Notes under the pieces: generated by a model
What the model was told of the DNA's origin: nothing
Seen by the model: only the letters and a program-made list of their open reading frames with translations
The model's database searches: none
Made by a program: the position numbers and the translations under genes
Assembly: GCA_004322275.1 (NCBI GenBank)
Contig: SCTA01000035.1
Span: 44,109-108,108 of the forward strand
Direction: 5' to 3'
From: a bacterium
GTDB lineage: Bacteria; Desulfobacterota; Deferrisomatia; Deferrisomatales; BM512
Length of the DNA stretch: 64,000 nt
Part shown: piece by piece, positions 37,012 to 45,764 of the stretch
How positions within the stretch are numbered: position 1 is the first letter of the stretch
How the letters are laid out: the number at the start of each line of letters is the position of its first letter

Positions 37012-37245
37012 ATGAAGATCGTTGGGATTCTGATAGTTTTGGCTCTCGGCCTTTTCCTGACCTACTACATCGCCGGAGATTATATGACGGCTTCCCAGGG
37101 CGGAAGCTCGGAGGAGATGAAGTTCGAGCCGATGAAGATAACGAAGGAAGTCACCGAAAAACTCGGCGGCGCTCAGGACGAGATGAAAGAGAAGATCGAC
37201 GAGGCCATCGGCAAGGAAAAAGAAAAAAAGGAAGAGGACAGGTAA
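37012..37245 (+). CDS. Small single-pass membrane protein
   Basis: A 77-residue protein from ATG 37012, with AAGGAG 6 bases upstream. Residues about 3-20 (IVGILIVLALGLFLTYYI) form one membrane helix. The remainder is a charged Lys/Glu-rich helix (EKLGGAQDEMKEKIDEAIG). It could be a small membrane-anchored coiled-coil protein. No family or function was recognised. It converges on trmJ. Confidence 0.6.
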   Translation: MKIVGILIVLALGLFLTYYIAGDYMTASQGGSSEEMKFEPMKITKEVTEKLGGAQDEMKEKIDEAIGKEKEKKEEDR

Positions 37246-37249
37246 GGGG

Positions 37250-38005
37250 TCAGTCCTTACGCTTTTTCGCCAGCTCCAGCGCCACCACTACCTTCGAGAG
37301 CATTCCCCGCAGTATGTGCACGTCCCGCGGGTCGGGGAGCCTTCGGGAGAATATCCTTCGCATGGCGTTCATTATCCGCGCCGGGTCATCCTCCTTTATG
37401 AAGCCTATAGTGTCGAGCACCTCTCCCAGATGCCCGTAAAAACCTTCCAGCTCCTCGACGGTGGCGAGCTTCCGCTCCGGCTTCTGCGCGCCCTCCGTCT
37501 CTTCGGCCACAGAGAAGAGCTCGTAGGCGAAGAGAAGAACGGCCTGTGAGAGGTTGAGGCTGGTGAGGGTGGGGTGGGTAGGTATGTTGACCATCCAGTG
37601 GCACTTCTCAAGGTCTTCGTTGGAGAGTCCGTTGTCTTCGCAGCCGAAAACCGCGGCGATGCGCGCCCCGCTGAACTCTTCTGAGATGGCGCGTACGGCC
37701 GGTTTAAGTTCTATCCCGTCGTTTCGCTTCTTCCCGGTTCTGGCAGTGAAGCCAAGAGAAAGTTCAGTATCGGCGAGGGCCTTTGCAAGGTCGTCGGTCA
37801 CGGCGGCGTTTTTCAGAATGTGCATGGCGTTTGAACGGGCCATGGGCTCAAGAAGGGGGTCTTCAAAGATACCCTCCGCCGGACGCACCAGGGTAAGCTT
37901 TTCAAGGCCGAAGTTGGCCATCGCCCTCGCCACGCTGCCCACGTTGCCGCCGTAGAGCGGCTCTACGAGCACTATCCGAATGTCTTCCAACAAAATCCTG
38001 CTCAT
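37250..38005 (-). CDS. trmJ: tRNA (cytidine/uridine-2'-O-)-methyltransferase TrmJ
   Basis: A SPOUT enzyme predicted to methylate position 32 of tRNA. It contains VLVEPLYGGNVGSVARAM, FGCEDNGLSNEDLEKCHW and IPTHPTLTSLNLSQAVLLF, the three TrmJ motifs. ATG 38005 gives about 251 residues; five codons upstream another ATG abuts the terminator at 38021-38048, so it is less likely. Confidence 0.92.
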   Translation of the reverse strand: MSRILLEDIRIVLVEPLYGGNVGSVARAMANFGLEKLTLVRPAEGIFEDPLLEPMARSNAMHILKNAAVTDDLAKALADTELSLGFTARTGKKRNDGIELKPAVRAISEEFSGARIAAVFGCEDNGLSNEDLEKCHWMVNIPTHPTLTSLNLSQAVLLFAYELFSVAEETEGAQKPERKLATVEELEGFYGHLGEVLDTIGFIKEDDPARIMNAMRRIFSRRLPDPRDVHILRGMLSKVVVALELAKKRKD

Positions 38006-38020
38006 CGAACCCCAAAACAA

Positions 38021-38048
38021 CGAGGGGAGGCCGTTTGGCCTCCCCTCG
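38021..38048 (-). terminator. Rho-independent-type terminator after metF
   Basis: A perfect 12-base-pair hairpin, CGAGGGGAGGCC (38021-38032) with its complement (38037-38048) around a 4-base loop. On the minus strand it follows the metF stop by about 20 bases and is followed by TTGTTTT. It separates metF from trmJ. Confidence 0.8.
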
Positions 38049-38069
38049 GTTTCTAATGGAAAAGCAAAC

Positions 38070-39626
38070 TTACTTCTTCTCGGGGGGCAAAACGCCCAGA
38101 CGCTTCGCCGTGTGGTCTCTTCCCATGTAGAAGTTCAGCCAGGAGGAGGTCCAGAGCAGGTCGAAGTTGATCGGCGGGACGTAGTAGGCCCCGAGGGTGT
38201 CTTCCGCGCCGTGGCTTTTGAGGCGGGGGTAGGCGCGGACGTAAATGCACTGCTTCTTTCCCTCGTAGATTTCGCACCAGCCGTTGTAGCTGCCGCCGCA
38301 GGGGCCGTTGCGCTGGCTCTTGGGGCACTGGCTTGTCGGGCAGACGTAGGCGGTGTCGAAGAGGGCGCAGTCGCCGCAGTGCATGCACTCGTTGGTGATG
38401 ACCTTCATCAGGTGTTCCACGCGAGTGAAGGGGTGCTCCAGAGCGGAGCCGTCGATCGCCTTCGCGAAAGCGCGCATCGGGCTGAAAAGGAAGCCGCTTT
38501 TCTCGAACATCGAGTGGTGAAGGACCCTGAAAGCCTTGTAGCCGAGGGAAGAGGAGGGACGCTTGGAGCGGTCCACCGGCTTGTCGGTGTTGAGGCCGGT
38601 CTTGGAGTCCTTCTCGAAGTAGTACCAGCCGTTGGGCTGGGGGAAGTTGAATTCTCCGACGAGGTCCATCCAGTTGGGAGCCAGTTCCTCGCCCCTCTGG
38701 ATTATCATCTCGACCTCTTCGTACTTCATGCCGTGGCCGCCGATGTGGACGCCCGCGAACCCCATGCCCTTCATGAAGGCGTACATCTTCGAGGCGCGTT
38801 CGATTCTCTTTGACTTGCCCTTGTCCTCGGCCTCCGCTTCCTTTGCAAGGACGGAAACCAGCTCGTTGGTGACCACGCAGCCGGGAAGGCCGTTGCGGTT
38901 CATCAGCCTGGCGGCTCCGAGGGGGAGGAGGTAGATGTTGCCGACGACGGGAACGTCGCCAAAGCCCAGGTGCTTAACCATCTGGAGGGCTTCGTGTATC
39001 TTGCGTATGTCGTAGCCGAGCTGGGTGACGATGAACTGCGCGCCCTGCTCCAGCTTCTTCTTGAGCTTGTAGTACTGGCCCATCTGCTCCGATTCGAGAG
39101 CCTTGAAGGGGCTGACGGCGGCTCCGGCGAAGAAGTGGGTGGGTTTGATGGTGGTGGAGCCCTTGGGGGTCGGCACCGTAAGCCCCTTGTTGAGGGCCGT
39201 GGTCATTCCGACCAGCTGGGAGGCGTCCATGTCGAAGACCGGCTTACTGCGCCCCTGATAGCCGGAATAGGTGAAGTCGCCGGTCATCACGAGCAGGTTT
39301 CTTACGTTGGCGCGTTCCATGCCGTAAAGGAGGGATTCGAGCTGGTTTCTGTTCTTGTCCTTGCAGGTGAAGTGGACAAGGGGCTCGATCCCGAGCTTCA
39401 TGATTTCAGCGCCCAGCATTTCGGCCGAGATGGCGGGATTTCCACCGGGATTGTCGGTTATAGTCAGCGCGTGAACCTTGCCGCCTTTGGCCGCCGCCGC
39501 GGCGGAAGCCATGACGACGTCCTGGGCGGCCTCGAAGGAGCCGCGCCCGGGAACGAGTTCCCAGGTTACGCTGAAGGTGTTTTTGTCGAGAAGTGATTCC
39601 TGGAATTTGCTATAGGTCTCAGACAC
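38070..39626 (-). CDS. metF: Methylenetetrahydrofolate reductase fused to a MetV-like C-terminal domain
   Basis: Reduces methylene-THF to methyl-THF. The start is GTG 39626, because GGAGG lies 8 bases upstream and a consensus promoter overlaps the longer open frame. The 518 residues contain an N-terminal MetF barrel (FSVTWELVPGRGSFE, ALTITDNPGGNP, TGDFTYSGYQGR) and a cysteine-rich C-terminal domain (CMHCGDC, then CPTSQCPKSQRNGPCGG and a further WCEIYEGKKQCIY). The latter resembles MetV, which is usually a separate subunit and binds an Fe-S or zinc centre. This suggests a ferredoxin- or complex-linked enzyme, as in acetogen-type pathways. Confidence 0.88.
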   Translation of the reverse strand: MSETYSKFQESLLDKNTFSVTWELVPGRGSFEAAQDVVMASAAAAAKGGKVHALTITDNPGGNPAISAEMLGAEIMKLGIEPLVHFTCKDKNRNQLESLLYGMERANVRNLLVMTGDFTYSGYQGRSKPVFDMDASQLVGMTTALNKGLTVPTPKGSTTIKPTHFFAGAAVSPFKALESEQMGQYYKLKKKLEQGAQFIVTQLGYDIRKIHEALQMVKHLGFGDVPVVGNIYLLPLGAARLMNRNGLPGCVVTNELVSVLAKEAEAEDKGKSKRIERASKMYAFMKGMGFAGVHIGGHGMKYEEVEMIIQRGEELAPNWMDLVGEFNFPQPNGWYYFEKDSKTGLNTDKPVDRSKRPSSSLGYKAFRVLHHSMFEKSGFLFSPMRAFAKAIDGSALEHPFTRVEHLMKVITNECMHCGDCALFDTAYVCPTSQCPKSQRNGPCGGSYNGWCEIYEGKKQCIYVRAYPRLKSHGAEDTLGAYYVPPINFDLLWTSSWLNFYMGRDHTAKRLGVLPPEKK

Positions 39627-39674
39627 TTTGATATCCTCCGCCCTGCTTGTGGTTGGTGGAAATTTGCACAGCGG

Positions 39675-39703
39675 ATTATATGAGCGGGCATGCGCCAAGT
39701 CAA
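39675..39703 (-). promoter_or_regulatory. Consensus sigma-70 promoter for metF
   Basis: Reading the minus strand, TTGACT (39703-39698), a 17-base spacer and a perfect TATAAT (39680-39675) occur. Transcription should start near 39668, giving a leader of about 40 bases before the GTG start at 39626. Confidence 0.8.
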
Positions 39704-39898
39704 CCTATTTGAACGACGTTTTAAAAATTGAAAACTCTTGATTTAACGAAGAATTTACTTAAATTCCGGCTGCGGCGCCGATTCAAATGCGCGGGGTTTT
39801 TCACCGAAGTGAATTTTTTTAAAAAGGGTGTTTTTGGGTGCGGTTGAACTTTTGTTAGTATGGATTGTCAACGAACGACTGCCGGGAGACGCGACGGA

Positions 39899-40558
39899 GT
39901 GAACGGAAAACAAGAAGAGGTGAACTTCCCCAGCGGCGGGCTTTTGCTGGAAGGGATACTTTGGGACCCGGGGCTTCCCGGCGTTTCCGGGGCGATAATA
40001 GTGTGCCATCCCCACCCGCTCTACGGCGGCGACATGCATAACGATATCGTCGTAAAACTGTCCGGGGCGCTCGAAGAGCTTCGTCTTCCCATTCTTCGCT
40101 TCAATTTCCGGGGGGCTGGCGAAAGCGAGGGCGTGCACGACGGCGCGCTGGAGAAGGAAGACGTAAGGGCCGCAGTGGATTTCATCTTTGACAGATACAA
40201 GGGAATGAAAGAAGTTCATCTGGCGGGTTATTCATGGGGTCTTGTAATGGCTCTGGCGGAGTCCGACGCCGATCCGAGGGTAAAATCGGTAGCGGGCATC
40301 GCGCCTCCCGTTGGTTTTATGGATTGCGGCGGAATCGGACTTAATCCTTCCATTCCGAAAATATTCGTTGTGGGAGACAAAGACAGCTTCGCTCCCGCAC
40401 CGAAGGTGAGGGATTGGCTCAAGGGACTGGGCGGAGACGTTAGGGTGGAATGGATTGAGGGCGCCGATCACTTCTTCTTCGGGAGAACCGGTAAAATTTC
40501 CGGCGTTATCGTGGATTTTTTTAAAAATATAACAGGAGGCGAAAATTTACCCCCTTGA
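39899..40558 (+). CDS. Alpha/beta hydrolase
   Basis: A protein of about 219 residues of the dienelactone-hydrolase/CocE-like alpha/beta fold. The nucleophile elbow is GYSWG, the acid is in VVGDKDSFAP and the histidine in GADHFFFG; VCHPHPLYGGDMHNDIV near the N-terminus is typical of this group. GTG 39899 with GGGAG upstream is preferred; ATG 39860 in the same frame lies in a promoter-like AT-rich stretch without a ribosome site. Substrate unknown. Confidence 0.8.
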   Translation: MNGKQEEVNFPSGGLLLEGILWDPGLPGVSGAIIVCHPHPLYGGDMHNDIVVKLSGALEELRLPILRFNFRGAGESEGVHDGALEKEDVRAAVDFIFDRYKGMKEVHLAGYSWGLVMALAESDADPRVKSVAGIAPPVGFMDCGGIGLNPSIPKIFVVGDKDSFAPAPKVRDWLKGLGGDVRVEWIEGADHFFFGRTGKISGVIVDFFKNITGGENLPP

Positions 40559-40626
40559 TTTACTGCAATATTGTATTATTACTAAGATAGTAAAAATTGA
40601 TTTATATCCAGCACTTCGGAGAATAC

Positions 40627-41298
40627 ATGGCGGTCAGGAAAAAACTTGGCGAAGTATTGATAGACGGCGGCCTTATCACGGAAAACCAGCTTTCGGTTGC
40701 GCTTCAAAGCCAGAGCACCTGGGGCGGAAAACTGGGTTCGACCCTTGTGCGCATGGGTTTCGCCAAGGAAGAAGAGATTCTGGCCGTACTCTCAAAGCAA
40801 CTCGGCTTCCCCGCCGTAGATTTCAACAAGGTCAAGCTCTCTCCAAAGGCCGTGAGAACGGTTCCGCTTCGCCTCGCGGAGAAATACAACGTCATTCCGG
40901 TCGCCATGAGGGACACCCACGGCAAGAAGCAGATAGTTCTCGTCATGAGCGATCCGACCAATCTCGACATAATCAGCGAGATCGAGTTCCAGACGGGGTA
41001 TTCGGTCCACCCTGCGGTGGCGACCGAATCGGCCATCGCCCGGGCGATTGATTTCTATTACAAGAGCGGTTCCGCCATAGCCGCCGGACAGGTTCCCGAC
41101 AAGATCGAAGCCTCGGCCGTCTCCCATGAAGAGGAGATGGTTCTGGTCGAAAGGGAGGGCGGGCTGTACGACAAGGCCGCCTTCGAGGAACTCCCCACCG
41201 ACGAGATGCTCAAGATGGTCCTTCGGGTTTTGGACCGCAAGGGACTAGTCACCAGGGCGGACTTGGCCGTCGAAATGAGAAAGCTCAAAAAAAGCTGA
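40627..41298 (+). CDS. Stand-alone MshEN (GspE N-terminal) domain protein
   Basis: A 223-residue protein, ATG 40627 with GGAG upstream. It carries two tandem motifs of the MshEN type: KLGEVL at residue 6 continuing to a Q at 29, and KLGSTL at residue 35 continuing to a Q at 58. They are followed by the type II secretion ATPase N-terminal domain (VMSDPTNLDIISEIEFQTG). No ATPase domain follows. MshEN motifs in secretion/pilus ATPases bind cyclic di-GMP; K replaces the usual R in the first position, so binding is plausible but unproven. It could be a c-di-GMP receptor acting on a partner. Confidence 0.78.
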   Translation: MAVRKKLGEVLIDGGLITENQLSVALQSQSTWGGKLGSTLVRMGFAKEEEILAVLSKQLGFPAVDFNKVKLSPKAVRTVPLRLAEKYNVIPVAMRDTHGKKQIVLVMSDPTNLDIISEIEFQTGYSVHPAVATESAIARAIDFYYKSGSAIAAGQVPDKIEASAVSHEEEMVLVEREGGLYDKAAFEELPTDEMLKMVLRVLDRKGLVTRADLAVEMRKLKKS

Positions 41299-41323
41299 CC
41301 CCTCCTCCCAGCCAACCTGACGA

Positions 41324-42322
41324 ATGGACGTACCGCAGGGATTTTCGGAGAGCCGATTGCCCGAACCCGCCCTTTTGATTTCCGGCCTCAAGGTCTCCTG
41401 GCCTGCTCCCGGCGGCGTTCTTGACGCCGTAAGGGGGGTGGACCTCGCCGTCAACTCCGGCGAAACGGTCGCGCTCGTCGGCGAATCCGGCTGCGGCAAG
41501 ACCCTCACCGCCCTTTCTGTAATCTCCCTCATACCGAAGCCCGGAAAAGTCACCGCAGGAAAGATACTCCTCGACGGGAAGGACGTTCTCTCTCTCGACG
41601 GGGAAGCGCTCCGGAGGCTGCGGGGGCGATCGGCGGGAATGGTCTTTCAGGAGCCGATGACAAGCCTGAACCCTGTGTTTACCGTGGGATTCCAGCTCGC
41701 CGAGGCGGTAAACCCGGAGGGCTCTCTCACGCGGAACGAGGTCAGAAACCGCTCAATCGAACTGCTGCGCGAGGTGGGCATTCCCGAGCCCGAAAAGAGG
41801 CTGGACTCCTATCCTCACGAGCTTTCCGGGGGGCTTCGCCAGCGGGTGATGATCGCCTCGGCGATAGCACAAAACCCCAGGCTCCTTATCGCCGACGAAC
41901 CCACAACCGCCCTCGACGTTACGGTGGAAGCCCAGATAATGCACCTTCTCGAAAGGCTGAAGGAGGAGCGCGGGATAGCGGTGCTGCTCATAACCCACGA
42001 TCTCGGAATAGTCCGGCGCCACGCCGCGAGGGTTTACGTCATGTACGCGGGTTACGTGGTCGAGGAGGGGAGCGCGGAGAGGATTTTCAATTGCCCCTCC
42101 CACCCTTACACGAGGGGGCTTATCCGCTCGCTGCCGAGAAGGGGAGAGGTTCTGACGCCCATTCCCGGAAACGTCCCCTCGCTCGCCGGAATACCCCCGG
42201 GGTGCCCTTTCAGCGACCGTTGCCCGCTCGTGATACCCGCCTGCTCCGAAGGTCTTCCGCCCCTGACCCAAGCACCCGGCCAAAACCTCTCGCGTTGCAT
42301 AAGGAGCTGTGAGGATGTTTGA
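41324..42322 (+). CDS. dppD: Oligopeptide/dipeptide ABC transporter ATPase (OppD/DppD type)
   Basis: A 332-residue ABC ATPase. Walker A is GESGCGKT, the signature is LSGGLRQRVMIASA, and Walker B is LLIADEPTTALDV. The C-terminal oligopeptide extension contains CPFSDRCPLVIPAC, a cysteine pattern that binds an Fe-S cluster in OppD-type proteins. ATG 41324 is used; a TTG at 41357 is an alternative. It overlaps the partner ATPase gene. The cognate permeases are not adjacent; dppBC-type permeases lie near 60 kb. Confidence 0.9.
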   Translation: MDVPQGFSESRLPEPALLISGLKVSWPAPGGVLDAVRGVDLAVNSGETVALVGESGCGKTLTALSVISLIPKPGKVTAGKILLDGKDVLSLDGEALRRLRGRSAGMVFQEPMTSLNPVFTVGFQLAEAVNPEGSLTRNEVRNRSIELLREVGIPEPEKRLDSYPHELSGGLRQRVMIASAIAQNPRLLIADEPTTALDVTVEAQIMHLLERLKEERGIAVLLITHDLGIVRRHAARVYVMYAGYVVEEGSAERIFNCPSHPYTRGLIRSLPRRGEVLTPIPGNVPSLAGIPPGCPFSDRCPLVIPACSEGLPPLTQAPGQNLSRCIRSCEDV

Positions 42323-43238
42323 GGCGAGGGGAGTTTCAAAGTCATTTCGCCTCGGGAAGGTGGATCTTTGGGCGGTGGACGGGGTGAACCTGACCGTAAA
42401 CAAGGGGGAAACCCACGCCCTCGTCGGAGAGTCGGGCTGCGGAAAATCCACACTCGCGCGGATGATGGTGCTTCTGGAAAGTCCGACAAAGGGCGAGATA
42501 CTCTTCGAGGGCAGGGACATCATCTCTCTGAGGGGCAGAGAACTCTTCGGCTTTCGCCGGAAGGTCCAGATGATCTTTCAGGACCCTTACGGCTCCCTGA
42601 ATCCGAGAATGCGCATCGGTGACATCGTCTCCGAGCCCCTTGAGATACACTCTCTGGCCTCGGGAGAGGCGAAAAAGAAGCGCGTGACCGAGCTTTTGTG
42701 CAAGGTCGGCCTCCAGCCCGACGCCGCGGACAGATACCCCAGGGAGTTCAGCGGCGGGCAGAGGCAGAGGATAAGCATAGCAAGGGCGCTTGCCGTCTCC
42801 CCCTCTCTGATTATCGCCGACGAGCCGCTGTCGGCGCTCGATGTCTCAGTTCAGGCCCAGATACTCATGCTTCTGGACAAGCTCAAGAGAGAGGAAAACC
42901 TCTCCTACCTGATAATCAGCCACGATCTTCGCGTGGTGGAGTACATCTCCGACAGGATTTCGGTGATGTATCTTGGGCGGATAGTCGAATCGGGGAAAAC
43001 CGAAGAGGTCTTCGCTTCCCCGCTGCATCCCTACACCAAAGCGCTTTTCGCGGCCGCTTCCTACGTGGGGGAGATAGCAGGCCTTAGCGGCGAGGCGCCG
43101 AGCCCGGTTAAGAGGCCCGAGGGTTGCTGCTTTTCCCCGAGGTGCGTTTTCGCCCTTCCCGAATGCCGCAGCAGCGTCCCCGAACCCTTCATCTTGCCCG
43201 GAGGAAGAATGGTGCGCTGCCACCTTTGCCGGAAATGA
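42315..43238 (+). CDS. dppF: Oligopeptide/dipeptide ABC transporter ATPase (OppF/DppF type)
   Basis: A 307-residue ABC ATPase from ATG 42315 (AAGGAG 8 bases upstream), overlapping the OppD-type gene by 8 bases. Walker A is GESGCGKST, the signature is FSGGQRQRISIARAL, and Walker B is LIIADEPLSALDV. The C-terminal CCFSPRCVFALPEC cysteine pattern is again present. The pair should form a heterodimeric motor for peptide uptake. No binding protein or permease gene is beside it. Confidence 0.9.
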   Translation: MFEARGVSKSFRLGKVDLWAVDGVNLTVNKGETHALVGESGCGKSTLARMMVLLESPTKGEILFEGRDIISLRGRELFGFRRKVQMIFQDPYGSLNPRMRIGDIVSEPLEIHSLASGEAKKKRVTELLCKVGLQPDAADRYPREFSGGQRQRISIARALAVSPSLIIADEPLSALDVSVQAQILMLLDKLKREENLSYLIISHDLRVVEYISDRISVMYLGRIVESGKTEEVFASPLHPYTKALFAAASYVGEIAGLSGEAPSPVKRPEGCCFSPRCVFALPECRSSVPEPFILPGGRMVRCHLCRK

Positions 43239-43260
43239 TGTAATATTTGACTTGCTTCTA

Positions 43261-43289
43261 TTGCCTTGCCGCGAAACAATCCTTATATA
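43261..43289 (+). promoter_or_regulatory. Candidate promoter for the YugP-like peptidase gene
   Basis: TTGCCT (43261-43266), a 17-base spacer and TATATA (43284-43289), with TATAAT overlapping two bases further on. It lies about 30 bases before the start codon in an AT-rich gap. Confidence 0.45.
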
Positions 43290-43320
43290 ATTAAATATGT
43301 TTTAACGTCTTAGAAGGAGA

Positions 43321-44031
43321 ATGGACTTGTTTCCAATGCTTTTCGACCCCCTTTACATGGTTTTCTGGCTGCCGGGACTGGCTATAGCGCTTGGAGCCCA
43401 GATATGGGTGAAGAGTTCTTTTTCGCGCTACAGCAAGGTCGATAACCGCTCGAATCTGAGCGGAGCGCAGGCCGCGAGAAGGATACTCGACAGCGAAGGG
43501 CTGAGCGGGGTGAAGATTGAGGTCGCCCACGGCTTTCTCGGCGATCACTACGACCCCTCCGCCAAGGTTCTTCGCCTCTCGGAGGAGGTGCATTCCGGGC
43601 GCTCGCTCGCTTCCGTCGGAGTGGCGGCCCACGAGGCAGGACACGCAGTGCAGGACGCGGCCGGCTACGTACCCATGAAGGCGCGGGCGGGGCTTGTTCC
43701 GATAGTCTCCCTCGGCTCCTACCTGGCTTTCCCGCTCCTGATGCTGGGCATGTTCATAAAGGCCGCCGGGCTCATGAAGATGGGCGTCTTCCTCTTCGGC
43801 GGAGTCGTCCTCTTTCAGGTGGTAACGTTGCCGGTGGAGTTCAACGCCAGCAGCCGCGCGATGGCGTCGCTTGAAAAGGCGGGGATTCTCACAGGCCCGG
43901 AGGAACTCAGCGGAGCCCGTTCGGTGCTGAACGCCGCGGCCATGACTTACGTCGCCGCCGCCGTCAGCAGCGCGCTGCAACTTGTTTATTTTATGCTTCG
44001 AGCAGGCATGCTGGGCGGGCGCGACGAGTAA
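43321..44031 (+). CDS. YugP-type zinc metallopeptidase (membrane)
   Basis: A 236-residue membrane protein of the Zn_peptidase_2/YugP family. The zinc motif HEAGH occurs in VAAHEAGHAVQDA, with an N-terminal membrane helix and several helices after the active site. AAGGAG ends only one base before ATG 43321, so TTG 43327, seven bases from it, may be the real start. Physiological substrate unknown. Confidence 0.85.
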   Translation: MDLFPMLFDPLYMVFWLPGLAIALGAQIWVKSSFSRYSKVDNRSNLSGAQAARRILDSEGLSGVKIEVAHGFLGDHYDPSAKVLRLSEEVHSGRSLASVGVAAHEAGHAVQDAAGYVPMKARAGLVPIVSLGSYLAFPLLMLGMFIKAAGLMKMGVFLFGGVVLFQVVTLPVEFNASSRAMASLEKAGILTGPEELSGARSVLNAAAMTYVAAAVSSALQLVYFMLRAGMLGGRDE

Positions 44032-44063
44032 TATCCGTCGCATCCTTTCCGCCCCCGGTTGTT

Positions 44064-44187
44064 TTTGGCTTCGGCTTTTCCCGCCATGCATCGTTGCCGC
44101 CTGCGCCGGACGCTTGCCGTATAAACGATACTGCCTTCGCGTCCTTGCTCGGCTGCGCCTCGCCTGACGGAAAAATCCAAAGCCAAA
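44064..44187. repeat. Fold-back repeat element, divergent family I copy
   Basis: A 124-base imperfect palindrome with ends TTTGGCTTCGGCTTTTCC (44064) and a near-complement (44169-44187). The centre GTAT-AAACG-ATAC (44119-44131) lies in a sequence GCCGTATAAACGATACTGCC that closely resembles the centre of the element at 45765-45905. It occupies most of the 311-base gap between the peptidase gene and nuoN; the other part is a terminator. Confidence 0.6.
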
Positions 44188-44285
44188 TTAAAAGCAAGGG
44201 TTTTGCCTCGCCCTTTCGCTGCGGGGGCCTCGACGGAAATGGAAAACCATGCCGGTGAGTATGTAAAATCATCATCTGCACAAAT

Positions 44286-44323
44286 AAAAAAAGGCCGGTC
44301 CCTTCGCGGGAACCGGCCTTTTT
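44286..44323. terminator. Bidirectional terminator between yugP-like gene and nuoN
   Basis: A strong hairpin, GGCCGGTCCC-TTCG-CGGGAACCGGCC with one unpaired base (44293-44318), flanked by an A run on the left and a T run on the right. It can end transcripts from both converging sides: the peptidase gene on plus and the nuo operon on minus. Confidence 0.88.
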
Positions 44324-44342
44324 GCATTATGTCGTAAAGTGT

Positions 44343-45740
44343 TTAGATGCCGTGTTTCAGCAGGTCGATGAAGAAGCCGGGCATTGCGCCCACCGCGATT
44401 ATGGCGATTATGAAGATGACTCCGAGCGCCTTGGCGGCCAGCGAGATGGCGACGGTTTCTCCGCCTTCTGCGTCGGGGTCGGGGCTGTAGGCGGCGCGGA
44501 CCATCTTCAGGTAGTAGAAGACCGCCACGGCGGTGTTCAGCGCGCCAACGATGACCAGCCAGAGGTTGTGGGATTCCAGAGCGGAGGTGAGGACGAAGAG
44601 TTTCCCGGAGAAACCCGCCATCGGCGGGATGCCCGCGAGGCCGAAAGCGCCGATGGCAAGGGTGAAGGCAAGAAGCGGCGATCTTTTGTGGAGGCCGCGA
44701 AGGTTTTCTATGGTTACGTTGTCTCCGTTCGCGGAGAGGTTGTAGATGACGAAGAAGAGGGCCAGATTCATCAGGAGGTAGCCGCAGACGTAGTAGGTGG
44801 CCGAGGCCTGACCGCCGATGGTGTTGGAGAGTATTCCCGCAAGCATGAAGCCGGCGTGGGAGATGGAGGAGAAGGCGAGAAGCCTCTTGATGTCGGTCTG
44901 CGCCAGCGCCGCTAAATTGCCGTAGGTCATCGAGAGCGCCGAGAGAATCGCAAGGAACACCGTGAAATTCGAGCCGCTCCCCGCGAGGCCGGTGAGGCGG
45001 ATGAGGACCGCTACCGCGCCGACCTTGGGGAGGGTCGCGATGATGGCGGTGGTTTCGTTGGAGGCGCCTTCGTAGACGTCAGGCGTCCACTGATGGAAGG
45101 GGAAGACCGCGAGCTTGAAGAAGAAGCTGGCGAAGGTCATGGCCAGCGCGATAAAGCCCATCGGCTCCGCCGAAATCGCGGGGTAGATACGGGCGAGGTC
45201 GGCGAGGTTGACGGTGTGCGCCAGTCCGAAGACGTAGCTCATGCCGAAGAGGCTGACGCCGGAGGCGATTGCCCCGAAAAGGATGTATTTGATGCCGGAT
45301 TCGACCTGCTTGTGCTGTCTTCCGTCCCTGAGGGGAACGAGGATGTAGAGCGAGTAGGAGGAGACTTCTAGGGCGATATAGAGCGTCAAAAGGTCCATTG
45401 CGCTGACCATGAAGGTGAGGCCGAGGACGCTTATCGTCAAAAAGAGGTAGTACTCCGTCGAGTTCTCCGAATCGACGCCCCTGAGCCCTTCGCCGAAGGC
45501 CACTATGAGGAAAAACCCGATGGCGAGAAGCACCTTGAAGACCTGCGAAAAAAGGTCGAGCCGGTAAGTCCCCTGGAAAAGCTCGCCGGTCGCGCCGAGA
45601 GACATGAAGGCGGTGACTACCGCTCCCGCCGAGAGGAGGAGAGCCAACCCCCTTGGTGCGCAGTTTTTGGAGCAGGCGATTGCGCTGAGAAAGAGAATCA
45701 GCGCCGCTACCGCAAGGTATGTTTCATGCAAAAACGCCAT
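44343..45740 (-). CDS. nuoN: NADH-quinone oxidoreductase subunit N
   Basis: Antiporter-like proton-pumping subunit of complex I. The 465 residues form about 14 membrane helices with the conserved lysine segment FKLAVFPFHQWTPDVYEGA and AYSSISHAGFML-type region near LLAFSSISHAGFMLAG. Ending at the bidirectional terminator, it is the last gene of the nuo operon, separated from nuoM by a fold-back repeat. Confidence 0.95.
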   Translation of the reverse strand: MAFLHETYLAVAALILFLSAIACSKNCAPRGLALLLSAGAVVTAFMSLGATGELFQGTYRLDLFSQVFKVLLAIGFFLIVAFGEGLRGVDSENSTEYYLFLTISVLGLTFMVSAMDLLTLYIALEVSSYSLYILVPLRDGRQHKQVESGIKYILFGAIASGVSLFGMSYVFGLAHTVNLADLARIYPAISAEPMGFIALAMTFASFFFKLAVFPFHQWTPDVYEGASNETTAIIATLPKVGAVAVLIRLTGLAGSGSNFTVFLAILSALSMTYGNLAALAQTDIKRLLAFSSISHAGFMLAGILSNTIGGQASATYYVCGYLLMNLALFFVIYNLSANGDNVTIENLRGLHKRSPLLAFTLAIGAFGLAGIPPMAGFSGKLFVLTSALESHNLWLVIVGALNTAVAVFYYLKMVRAAYSPDPDAEGGETVAISLAAKALGVIFIIAIIAVGAMPGFFIDLLKHGI

Positions 45741-45764
45741 GAGTTTAAAACTCCCAAGGTTTAA

